From Plenodomus lindquistii (taxonomy: Eukaryota > Ascomycota > Dothideomycetes > Pleosporales > Leptosphaeriaceae), in NCBI GenBank assembly GCA_025504975.1, contig JANUWI010000012.1, positions 558,001 to 622,000 of the forward strand: a stretch of 64,000 bases of DNA. The letters are read 5' to 3'. The position numbers and the translations under genes are program-made. This document shows positions 44,229-55,109 of this stretch, piece after piece (positions within the stretch are counted from its first letter, which is position 1; each line of letters starts with the position of its first letter). Under the pieces are notes generated by a model. That model made no database searches and was not told the origin of the DNA. It saw only the letters and a program-made list of their open reading frames with translations.

Positions 44229-47200
44229 ATGGATGTCGCTGCTCAACATGTCCTTCTCTTTGGAGACCAGGCGGATGCCCCATTGCCCATGATTCGCCGA
44301 ATAGCCGAAAAGTCCAGCCATTCTAAGAATCTTGAATCATTCCTTCAAAGCGCCATTGACAATGTGCAACTGGAAGTCTCTAGACTTACTCCTGCGGAGC
44401 GGGACACTATTGAACCATTCCACTCGTTGCAGGGCCTCACGAATGCCTTGAAGAGAAACTCCGACCGTCATGGAATTGCACAAATGGTCTCAGTCTTTAT
44501 CGCACGGATAGGAGAGTTGATTCTGTAGGTGCAAGCTCTTCCTTGCATACTTCATCACTGCGGTCAAAATCGTCTAACGTGATCCCAGACATGCAGAAAG
44601 CGACCCAGCCGTCCTGGACGGCTCAACGCCACTGCTCTCTCTTGGCATTTGCGGGGGCCTTCTCCCTGCCGCAGCTGTTGCGGTGGCCACCAACATCCAC
44701 GAGTTGGTAGAGGTGGCCAGCTATCTCGCCCGAGTTAACTGCCGAGTCGCGGTCGCCATATCCAGGCGCTCGATGGAGATCGAGAGTGGAACCGGGAGTT
44801 GGGCGTTTTCGGTTCTAGGGAAAGTTGTGGCACAGCTCCCGGATATCTTGAAAGATTTCCACAGAGAACAGGTACGATCCGGACATGTAGAAGACAACCT
44901 TAGTGGTGAGCACTATGTTGACTTTACATTTTAGTCGATCCCGCGCCATAGGCGAGCTTGGATCGCCGTCAGCACACCCACCTGGGCCACAGTCTTTGGA
45001 CCCCCTTCCGTCCTTTGCAAGTTAAGAGAAACTTCCATTATATTACAAAAGAGTGACACGACCACATTACCGGCATTTGGGGCCGTGCATGCGGCTCACT
45101 TAGCGGCCCCCGAGTTCGGTGATCTTGTGGGCGAAAGCCCTTTACTCAACAGACCTCTCAAAAGTGGCTATAGGCTCCTTTCCGGAAGCACGTATGCACC
45201 CTATGTCGCGTCCACCTTGAAAGACCTGCTTCCTCAAATCATGCTCGACATCTTTCAGAATGAAACTAATCCGGCTCGTGTCTTCGAGGTGGCGGGGTCA
45301 TATCTGCGAAAGGGGGGATCTCCTTCGCTCTACATGCTGGGCGCGACTAGCTATCTGGTTCTACTGCGCCGGTCTTTACACGCTCAGAGGATTGAGGTGA
45401 ATCTCAAGACCAATCCACCTAGTCTGCAGACTGCAGAGCTTCGTGGCGGCTCTGGATCGGTGGCTGTTGTCGGCATGTCCGGCCAGTTTCCAGGGGCTTC
45501 AAGTGTGGACGAGATGTGGAACGTGCTCATGCGGCGAGAAGAGCTTCATCAGAAGGTGAGAATGCCTCTCGATCCAAACCCTCAAATTCATTGGCCAAGC
45601 CGAAGGCTAAGACTCATGTTACAAAGATTCCCACAGAGCGGTTCAACGCCGATGATTACCTGGATGAAACAGGTCGTGGTCCCAACGCGATAACCACGGC
45701 CTACGGTTGCTTCCTGGAGAACCCAGGCCTCTTCGACTATAAGATGTTCAACGTCTCGCCGCGGGAAGCAATGCAGATGGACCCTGGACAAAGGCTTCTC
45801 ATGCACGGCGTGTACACTGCTCTCGAGGACGCAGGTCTTGTCACTGGTGGCACAGCATCTGCGGACAACAAACGCATTAGCACATACATAGGCGACGGTA
45901 GTGACGATTGGCGAGAACTTCAGCAACAACACAGCGTGGACAAGTACATCCTCCAAGGGACCCAGCGGTCCTTTACTCCCGGACGTCTCAACCACCATTT
46001 CAAGTGGGAAGGTGCCACCTTCTTGGTTGATTCGGCATGCGGGTCGACAGCGTCTGCGGTAGGGCTGGCATACAGGGCCTTGATCAGCCGGGATTGTGAC
46101 ACTGCCGTTGCAGGCGGGGCAAACATCATCGCCACGCCTTTCTGGCAGTCTGCCCTCAGTAAGGGTGGCTTCCTGTCCAAGACCGGAGGCTGCAAGACGT
46201 TCCGCAACGACGCCGATGGTTACTGTCGGGGAGAAGCGATCGGAGTGGTTGTGCTCAAGCGTCTGGAAGACGCACTCCAGGACAACGATAACATCATCTC
46301 CGTCATTCGTGGCTATGCTAGAAACCACTCGGCGGATACCGTCTCCATTACTCGACCCCACGTTCCAGCGCAGGAACGTGCCTACCAAGCCGTTCTCCAC
46401 GCTTCTGGCCTGGAGCCAGATGACATTAGTTACGTGGAAATGCACGGGACGGGAACCACTGCGGGAGACTCTGCCGAGCTCGAGTCTGTCGTCAATATTC
46501 TTGCTCAGAAGAACACGAGGGAAACGCCATTGGTCGTGGGAGCCATCAAAGCGAACCTGGGACATTCTGAGGCGGTGAGTTTTCTGGCAATCTGCGAGTT
46601 CGTGGCTTCTCGCAGCTAACGTTGTATAGGCATCGGGCATCTCCTCCTTGATCAAAGCGTCCCTTATGTTTCGCAAGGGAATCGTTCCTCCTCAAGTAGG
46701 GATTCCCGAAAAGATGGGGAACTTTGACTGCCTTGACCGTGGCTCCGTCCTCATCCCTGGCGACCCAGTTTCCTTCACACGACAAAGTGTTGGAAGGACT
46801 CGCGCCATGATAGTGAACAATTTTGATGCTGCGGTACGCATTGACTAGATTTTCATTGTTTATCGCTGCTCTCACCGCTCGGAAGCAATACGCTAACGTT
46901 GTTTCATTGCTTCATTTAGGGCGGCAATAGTTGTTTTGTATTGGAAGAGCCACCTTTACCTTTACCGAAAGGCTCTGACCCCCGCCCCTATCATGTTGTT
47001 ACCATTTCGGCACACTGCCAACGTTCACTCGAGGAGAACAAACGGCGACTGCTCCAGTTCCTCATCGAAAACAACAACACGAGTCTCGCAGACCTGTCGT
47101 ATACAACGACGGCTCGCCGGATGCATCACACATTACGCTCTGCATATACTGGCAATAGTATTCAAGACATCATCAACAGCCTGGCCCGTGATCTCGGTAC

Positions 47201-50200
47201 TAACAACCGTGATGATAAGACTGGGGAGGCTCACGTCGCGTTCGCATTCACCGGCCAAGGGGCACACTATGCTGGCATGGGAGCAGATCTGTTCAAGCTC
47301 TCACAACCATTCCGGGCAACCATCACTAGTCTGCAGAAGAGTTGTGTGACACACGGGTTTCCTCAGTTCGCACATCTCATCTCGGATTCGTCTACCCCAA
47401 TGGAGAATGTCAGCACGACGCAGGTTCATCTGTCCTTGATTGCCCTGGAAATTGCACTCGTGGATCTGTGGAAGCTCCTAGGCATTTCTCCGGACCTCGT
47501 CATCGGCCACAGTATTGGTGAATATGCCGCGCTGTATGCGGCGGGGGTGCTTTCAGCAACAGACGCTATGTACCTGGTGGGAACACGAGCAATGCTCTTA
47601 CAGGACAGCCTGGAAGAGGGTGTCCACGGAATGCTAAGCATCTCGGGAACACAGCAAGACATTGCGGCCATTGTCTCAGATGAGAGCGTCATGTTCAATT
47701 GCGAGGTAGCATGCTACAATACCCCAGGCATGGTAGTACTTGGCGGCCAACGACCACGGCTTGCAGAAATCGAGGAACTGCTTACGGCAAGAAAATTCAA
47801 ATGCAAGATGCTGGATGTTCCGTACGCCATGCACTCAAGCCAAACGGATACCATACTGCGAGGAATCCGTGAGGCCGCACGGGGCGTGCGCTTTGGCACT
47901 CCGAAGATCAAGGTTATCTCAACCTTGACGGGCACCGAGCAGCAACAATTCGATGGCGACTATCTCGCGAGACAAACAAGAGAGACTGTCCAGTACACCC
48001 AGGCCATATCGTACTGTGTCTCTGAGGGTCTCGTCGATTCGGCTACGCTGTGGCTAGAAATCGGACCCGCTCCAGTATGCCTGGGACTTATCCGTTCAAA
48101 CACCAACGTGGCCTCGCATCGTGCCATGACTAGTTTGAAGAAAGGAGACCAGGATTGGAAGTCTATTTCCTCAGCTTTGGCATGTCTCTACGTGGCTGGT
48201 AAGGCAATCGGCTGGCGGGAGTACCACAGCGACTTCATCGACAGCCTGTCACTCATCTCCCTGCCATGCTATTCTTTCGACACCAGGAACTTTTGGATGC
48301 CATTTACGGCTGGCGGCAAGCACCAGGATGTACAGCCGATTTCCACGTGTTTGCATCATCTCGTGAGCCAGGAAGATGACGACAAAGGACAATCGGCTAC
48401 GTTCACGGCCGTCGTATCTCAGCCGTCCCTACTCCGAATGATCCAAGGCCACAAGCTGTCGGGTATTACAGTGTGCCCCGCTGGAGTGTTTGCCGAAATG
48501 GCCCTCACAGCCGCCCGTTATGTACTGACCAACGGATCGATGGGTGCCCAATTTCCGTCGCTTTCGGTGCTCGATATCCAGATCGATCATCCCATCACAC
48601 CCCAATCTGGCTCTCAGCAAGTCATTCAAGTGAACGTCAGCAAGCCAAGACAGTCGAGAGACTTTGCCATTTCCATCCTGGATCAAGCCAAGCCATCTTT
48701 GATAACCGCAACGTGTTGCATTCGCGAGAGAGATGAGCAAGATTTCGACGTGACGCGACAGCAACGACTTGACGTGGTGCGGCCCAAGATTTCCAAACTG
48801 ATGCAAGACGCTGCGGTAGGGCTCGCGAACCGATTCCAAGGAAAGCTCTTCTACAGGCTGTTTGCGAACCTCATGGATTACGCTGGGCAGTACGAAGGTG
48901 TGCAGGAAGCCATTGTGAACAATGACTTCACCGAAGCTCTGGCCACCATTCGGCTACCGAAGGGGCAGGACTCGCAGGAGTCGTGTACACTCTCGCCGTA
49001 CTGGATCGATGCTCTCACCCATCTGGCGGGTTTCCTTTTGAACGGCAACCCCATGAGCAGCGGAGATGATGTGTACATTGGAACGCACATGGAGCGTATG
49101 GAGCTGGTGGCCAAGGACTTGTCTCCAGACGTCGTTTACCAGAGCTATGCCTATATCGAGCATACGCAAGGATCGGACAACTACCGTGGTCATGTCTACA
49201 TCCTCAGCGGTGATAGGATCGTGGGCTTCCTGGAAGGTGCGCGCTTCCGTAAGATGCCACGGACCACGCTGCACCGAATCCTTGGCAAGGTAGAACCTCC
49301 CAAGGCGGCCAAGGAGATGACTGTAGCTGCTACTACTAGCCGCTCCATTCACAGTGTTACGGCGCGGCCCGTGAACGGGACTAACGGCATTAATGGCACT
49401 AATGGCACTAATGGCACTAATGGCACTAACGGCATGAACGGCACCAACAGCACCAACAAGACAATGGAGTCGGTGCTGGTAGAGCGTCTGATTGAGGAAA
49501 CGGGCATGGAAGAAAGCGAACTTCAGCCGTCGACCTTCTTTGCCGAGATTGGCGTCGACTCGCTGATGTGTATCTCCATCCTGTCCGACATCAAGGCCGA
49601 GACTGGGTTCGAGCTGAACGCCTCGTTCCTCCTTGAGTATCCCACGCTCGGGGAAGCACAGCGGCAACTGCGCATGTTGGAGCGGAAGAATATCAATGGC
49701 GCAGACGGGGTAGCGGTCGCGAAGCCGAAGCCAGAGCCGGAGCCAAAGCCAAAGCCAGAGCGCGAATGCAACGTCGTCCTTATGCAAGGACACGCCGAGT
49801 ACGAGTACGAGTCTTCCAGCAGCAGCGCGCCGCCCCCGCTGTTCCTGATGGCGGACGGCGCCGGCTCCGCGGCGGCCTACATTCACCTGCCAAAGCTCGG
49901 GGGGCCTGTCTACGCCGTCGAGTCGCCGTGGGTGCGCGACCCGGCCGACTTCACCTGCAGCTTCGACGAGGCCGCGGCACTGTACCTAGCCGCTGTGCGT
50001 GCGAGGCGGCCGCGTGGGCCATACCTACTAGGCGGGTGGTCGGGCGGCGGCGTTTTTGCTTACGAAGTGGCACGGGCGCTGCTCGCCGCTGGGGAGCGCG
50101 TGCTGGGCCTCATCGTTATCGACATCCTGGCGCCCAGCCTCGTCCTGCCCCCCTCTGGAGCGGTGGCAGAGCCGACAATGGACATCATTGACCAGATCGG

Positions 50201-50591
50201 CATGCTCAGCGGCATCGAGCGCAACTTCGCGGATAAGTTGGCGAGCCCTGAGGCCGTACGCCTCAAGCGCCACATGCTGAGCACCGTCACGTGCTTCAGC
50301 CGGCTAGTCCCAATTCCCATGCAGCCCCATCTGCGACCGGAGCATACCTTCGTCATATGGGCCACCAAGGATGTCCTGCCCAAAGCCGCCTACGACAAGC
50401 TGCCTCCAGGGCTGGACGCTTGGTTCTACCCGTCATCACATGACATGGGTCCCAACGGCTGGGATGCTCTAGTTGGCGACATGGTAGAATGCTGTCAAGT
50501 GGAAGGCGATCATTTCTCCATCATGACGGCTCCAGAGGTCTCGGAGCTTGGCAAGGTTATACAGGCTGCACTTGCCAAGTGCAAAGTGTAG
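44229..50591 (+). CDS. Non-reducing polyketide synthase (SAT-KS-MAT-PT-ACP-TE)
   Basis: Six exons (44229-44524, 44589-44871, 44935-45555, 45627-46574, 46630-46833, 46920-50591) give 2007 aa. SAT: LSLGICGGLLPAA (GxCxG, Cys near 120). KS (from about 368): VDSACGSTASAV with Cys near 536, VEMHGTGTTAGDS and ANLGHSEA. MAT: AFTGQGAHYAGMG and GHSIGEYAALY. PT: His in QGHKLSGITVCPAG (about 1294) and Asp in YWIDALTHLAGF (about 1477). One ACP: IGVDSLMCIS (about 1662). TE: GGWSGGGVFAYEVA (about 1822) with His in EGDHFSIM. There is no methyltransferase domain. The SAT and the divergent HR-PKS suggest starter transfer of a reduced chain, then cyclisation and hydrolytic release of an aromatic acid. Chain length is not predictable here. 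Confidence 0.96.
49373..49457 (+). repeat. Nine-base coding repeat (Gly-Thr-Asn)n in NR-PKS linker
   Basis: About nine copies of a GGCACTAAT-like unit encode repeated G-T/I/M-N triplets between the PT and ACP domains. A second low-complexity linker (alternating Lys/Pro/Glu, near 49725-49765) joins ACP and TE. Both are probably flexible tethers. Confidence 0.85.
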
Positions 50592-51108
50592 GAGGCTACG
50601 ACATCAATGTTCCTGGTAGAAACTGTAGAAACTTTAGAATTTACTAGTAAACCGCCTGCATTAAGCGATCGCCTGCACTACGCGCGGGTAGTACTATAAT
50701 TCACTAAAGAACATCGTTCCATCTACAGGTAGCAGCATGTACATACACAGCATCCAGCGCACTCTCTCTTCTCGTATCTATCCTACAGTACTCAATCACT
50801 ACGTCCACACGAACAGGGGCGGGTGGTCAGTGAAGCATCATCCCCACCATCATGACAACCTGCACGTGAGTGGGGGCAGTAGGAACAAATAGGAGCGTAA
50901 AAGGCAGTCCGAAACGAGTTGAAGCGTGTACCTGGGTTGGGATTCCGAATTTAGCACGGTGGAAATGTTCTTACTATAGCGGTTGTGTGACTCTCCTGCC
51001 CTTACAACAGGCATAAAAAGACCGTCAGAAGAGTTACATTCAGTATCTCTTGATATTGGCTTTGTACCCATCACAGAGTCTCAAACCCTACCCGTTCACT
51101 CGACAAAA
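50592..51108. promoter_or_regulatory. Interval between NR-PKS and prenyltransferase
   Basis: A 517-base spacer containing the NR-PKS 3' UTR and the prenyltransferase promoter. No gene or long repeat was recognised. Confidence 0.4.
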
Positions 51109-52310
51109 ATGGCTCTACCGGTAGAGAAAAAAAGTGCCTTGGGCTCCATCCACTCGAATCACGACCTGTTTCGGGGAGTTTGGCAACTATTCCGCCTCCA
51201 TACACTCGAGGGATTATCGACAGCAAGCATTGGATGTAAGTCTCATCATGGACATTCTCTTCTCCTTTTACCCTTTCTGACCAGAGACTTTGCGATTTGT
51301 CAAACTCCACAGGGCTCGCGCTTTTCTTCTACGCGATCCAGCAGCAGCTGGCGTTTGATTTGGTGCGACACGTATTCATCGGCATCTTTGCCACTTACCA
51401 GATGACCCACTGCGTCTTCTGTCTATGGAAGTGAGCTTTTCCGACCGTCAGCACCATTCGCGAGGGACAACAGAGCAGTAAGGATTGACCATGTGCTAGT
51501 GACATCTGCGACCGCGACATGGACGCAAAGGTGGCGCGCACCAAGAACCGGCCTCTTCCCTCGGGCATGGTTACCCTCACCGAGGCAGTTTCGGTCTTCA
51601 TTCTCGGTCTCTCCGCCTCGCTGGGCGTCGCGTATCGGCTACTCGGCGCAGACGTCACGCTCACCATGGTTCCCATATGGGGGCTCTCCTTCATCTATCC
51701 TCTGTGCAAGCGGGTCATCTGGGCCCCGCAGGTCGTCCTGGGTCTGACCATGGCGCTGTGCGTACTCCCCCCATGGGTGGCCGTGAGAAATGACAGCGGC
51801 GATGCGGGTCTGCTGCCGACCAGTCTCTTTGGGGCCATATTCTGCTGGCTCGTATACCTCGACTTGATTTATGCCTCGCAGGTAAGTGCTTGATGCATGC
51901 GTACATGTTCATTCCAGCCACGCCCGCCCTCAATTCCTCTCATTCCAGATTGTATCTAACGTTTGCGTTCCCCCTGATAGGATCGCCCTGATGACCAAAA
52001 GGCCGGCGTCAAGTCGCTGGCCGTGTTCCTGGGCGACTATTTGAAGGCTGGCCTGACGGTTCTCGGCGTTCTGCAAATCGCCTGTTTTGCGTTGGCGGCG
52101 TATGAAGCTTCGGCAGGCGTTGTTCTCTGGATCTTTGGCATCGCTGTCTGGACGGCCTCGGTTCCCTGGAGCATCATGTCACTAGACACGCGTGACCGCG
52201 AGTCGGGCGGGCGCATTTTCCTCGTGAATGCGATTCTAGGCATTTACCTGGCGGCAGTATCAGGGCTCACCGTGTCATTCGCTATGTGGGGACGAAATGA
52301 GGCAAGATGA
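51109..52310 (+). CDS. UbiA-family aromatic prenyltransferase
   Basis: Integral-membrane enzyme that transfers a prenyl diphosphate to an aromatic acceptor. Four exons (51109-51235, 51313-51430, 51500-51881, 51981-52310) give 318 aa. The first aspartate-rich motif is complete only after splicing: N-DICDRDMDAKVARTKNRPL (residues about 82-100), NDxxDxxxD followed by RTKNRP. The second is DRPDDQKAGVKS (about 210-221). Several helices are visible, for example VVLWIFGIAVWTASVPW. The Met at 51109 was chosen because family alignment begins soon after; the open frame extends further upstream. It probably attaches farnesyl diphosphate (chain length inferred) to the NR-PKS product at the ER membrane. 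It is convergent with a regulator gene 107 bases away. Confidence 0.95.
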
Positions 52311-52417
52311 AGCGTGGGCAGATGTTTTGAGGGGTGGTGGCGCGAAAGGAGATTAGAGGCATCCACAACCAAGGGTCAGACATTTGAACACGGCGCATGG
52401 GATGTTTAAACTCTTTT

Positions 52418-54166
52418 TTATTTCCGAGATTTCAAATCAATATCGGATTGAAACTTGCCCGACCTCCAAGGTGTGTTTTGAGTAATTCTGTCCAGAATTC
52501 GACGAGCTTCTTCCTTGGCTTCAGGTTCCTCAAGATACCGAACAGCAACGGAAAGACAGCTGATAGCCACGTAGCCAAAGTCTCTGTTTCACGAAAACTG
52601 GTTATTAGCGTTTCCGATCCACAAAAAGGAGGAGAAGAGTGAGAAAACTAGGTCATGCACTTTCGTCAAGGAATAGGGTCCCGTACTTATCTTCACTCTG
52701 CGAAGCAATCCCGCATATATCCATAGCGTGCCTTGTCTGTCTACGTTGGGCGTCTTGCGCCTCGTCTGAGCGTCCGGCTACTTGGATCCTGGCAAGCAGC
52801 AAGCACGACACGTGGTACAGTAGGCGGGCGACCGTCGACGAGGACCCCACGAACAAGACCTGGGGGAAGTGGGTTGTAGTTGGTGATGACGAATCTTGAT
52901 CTGGGGGTGGGATGTAGCATAGGGGCATCATCGATCTTGGTACATTACTGGCCCACTCATCGCACCAAGCCTTGTACTGCTCACAGTCCTGGTGGAGACG
53001 GTGACATGAATGGTTATATATGCCCTGGGCCACCTCTATGTGAAGTGCGGCAACCTTGGCACATATCGACACCATCCGGTAAGCCCAGCGGTCTTCGTCG
53101 CAGTAAGATATACCGTTGTTAATGCCTGTACCTTGGTCTGTGTTCAGTGCCATCTTTATTCTATCGGCATCGCACGTCAGCGTCGACTCGCGAACGAGAC
53201 TATCTAGGACAGAATTGAGGTTGTATGACCAAAAGCAGGCCCCAGCCAGACCTGAAATTCCGCCGCTGAGGTTGGCTTGTCCAATCAAAGCTCGCGTGCG
53301 ATCCGAGTGGCCTTCGTTGGCTCCGTCACCCATGATTTCATATGCATGTAGCAAGGCTGAGATGGTCACACACAGGAGATGGTCATCATTGTGCTTGGCT
53401 GTCTCAAGCTGAAGACCCTGGCATGCCTTTTTATAGTAAAGGGATTCCTCGGTAGGCATCAAATATCTCTCCCCGCAAGCCATTACCATACTGTAAAGTG
53501 CTGGATGGCTCAGAGCATAAAACGGCGCGATGTTCGTGAACTGACATCTGGTCAGTCAGCAGAAAGGGGGGAATGATCTGTTTGTTCTACGCACCGGTTT
53601 GCTCGCGACCAGGCAGTCCATCCAAGGGGCCACCTTTCCAAGGAATATCTCCATCAGCAAACCCTCATCATGGTCGGTGATAAGCCGCAATGATGGCAAG
53701 GGGCTGCGCTGTGCTGAACCGAGCGCCGCCTGTTCTCCAGAAGAGGTGGTCTTCATGGGCGGTATTGCATGTGGGCCATCTTTCGGTAAGACCGCCTGGG
53801 GTAGCTCTGTCTGCGATGTAGGCTCCGTGTGCGAGGTATCAACATGTTTCTCCTTCTGCGAGCCAACAGCGTATCCCGACGCGATGGCTCGCGACTCGTC
53901 GTGGAACTTCAGCAGGGTGCCTGGGGGTAGATCTGTGAGAGGCTGCGACGTGGATGTCTGGGTGTCGATGAAATTCAGACGGATCCCTCTCTCACAGAGC
54001 CGGTTGGATTTGCAGCAATTTTTACACCTAGAAGTGTAATCAGCAAGCTGAACGGTCCTGACCTGTCATGATGCAAGACATACTTGGGCAATGCTTCGTC
54101 GCATTTGATATGCCTGTCCCGACACGTGAGACACCCGGTCCGAGCTCGGAACTGCTCTTTGCCCAT
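52418..54166 (-). CDS. Zn2Cys6 fungal-specific transcription factor (cluster regulator candidate)
   Basis: Four exons (54166-54084, 54027-53595, 53540-52687, 52583-52418) give 511 aa. The zinc cluster is split by intron 1: RTGCLTCRDRHIKCDEALPK joins CKNCCKSNRLCERG, supplying the six cysteines. The rest resembles the fungal-specific TF domain family, with DEGLLMEIFLGKVAPWMDCL, MGDGANEGHSDRTRALI and a C-terminal DFGYVAISCLSVAVRYLEEP. It is nuclear and likely a pathway-specific activator of the surrounding cluster because of its position. Targets are not shown by sequence, although CGG-type palindromes occur in a cluster promoter. Confidence 0.9.
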
Positions 54167-55109
54167 TACTTGGAGCTACTGAAAGGATACTGGGCTCGCA
54201 TAGGTCAGTGTTGGATAGCATTGATGCGACATTGACATATCACCTCTCTCTCACGGAGTTCCCCATCAAACAATAGTATTCCGTAGAAGTAGTTCGATAC
54301 GACTCACACGAATACAATCCACGCGCAAGGCAAGGTGAAACGAAACGGACCATTTCCTCTCCGCAAGGCAAGGCGAATCGAACTCCATCCCCCTGCATGC
54401 GCTTACTCTACAGGCTGCCCCGCCCTCTTAGCGCGCACGACCCGCAGAGTCCACATCGCGCGTGTTGTTGAAGTGCCGTCGTGTTGTTGAAGTGCCGTCC
54501 TTGCCCCGGTCTTGCCTTCTCCAAATCAGGCCACGCCAGGCCTTTCGTGACACATGTGCTCCAACTGCAGGTGTCAGCTCAAGAGACTTGGGAACATCAG
54601 AGGAACATGGTCTGTTCGCCTATATCCTCGGCAATTTTCTAAATTGGAGAACGTGCATTATCTTGCTTCAGGATGGTACAACACGGTCGAGCATTATCCC
54701 ATCGGTCTCGGCCGAAAGGTACAGATTGTACGAAGTATCTGGACAATATGTACTACCGTACTAGCTCCTACACATACAAACACACACAAACTCGATGCAA
54801 AACGTCAAAGAATAAGCGAATCGAAAGACTCACAGGCAAGGCATCATTACCGTATTTTCTTGAGAAGTGGGCGCGCCACTACGCTAGTGCGCCCCGCAAT
54901 GATGAAATATTCAGCCAATTAGAGATAAGCGGTAAAAGGGTCCGATTCAAAGCCAATCATCTCGTTGGATCTGAGACTACGGAAGCTACTTTATTGTTGC
55001 GTCTTCTTCACGATAAAACACCCACATGAGCTTTCTCGTATATAAATGTATCAGTCGCGCGGAAAATGGCTTTCTTCCTGATCTCATTACCTGTGGCCGG
55101 AATTCTCCA
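54167..55109. other. Interval between the two regulators
   Basis: About 940 bases. It holds the promoter of the first regulator, an exact 19-base tandem duplication (54462-54499), and a looser repeat of GCAAGGCAAGG near 54320-54375. An open frame of 118 codons on the plus strand (54673-55029) has no recognisable domain and I do not call it a gene. Confidence 0.45.
54462..54499. repeat. Exact 19-base tandem duplication
   Basis: The unit GTGTTGTTGAAGTGCCGTC occurs twice head to tail with no mismatch, about 300 bases upstream of the first regulator gene. It could be a duplicated binding site or replication slippage. Confidence 0.85.

Noticed and set aside
45588..46676. Long antisense open frame opposite the NR-PKS KS region
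   Set aside because: It mirrors the conserved KS coding strand and has no domain of its own; it is a shadow of codon bias.
54673..55029. Possible 118-codon gene between the regulators
   Set aside because: No recognisable domain, unusual composition and no splice or promoter support. It could be a decayed transposon fragment, but that cannot be shown.
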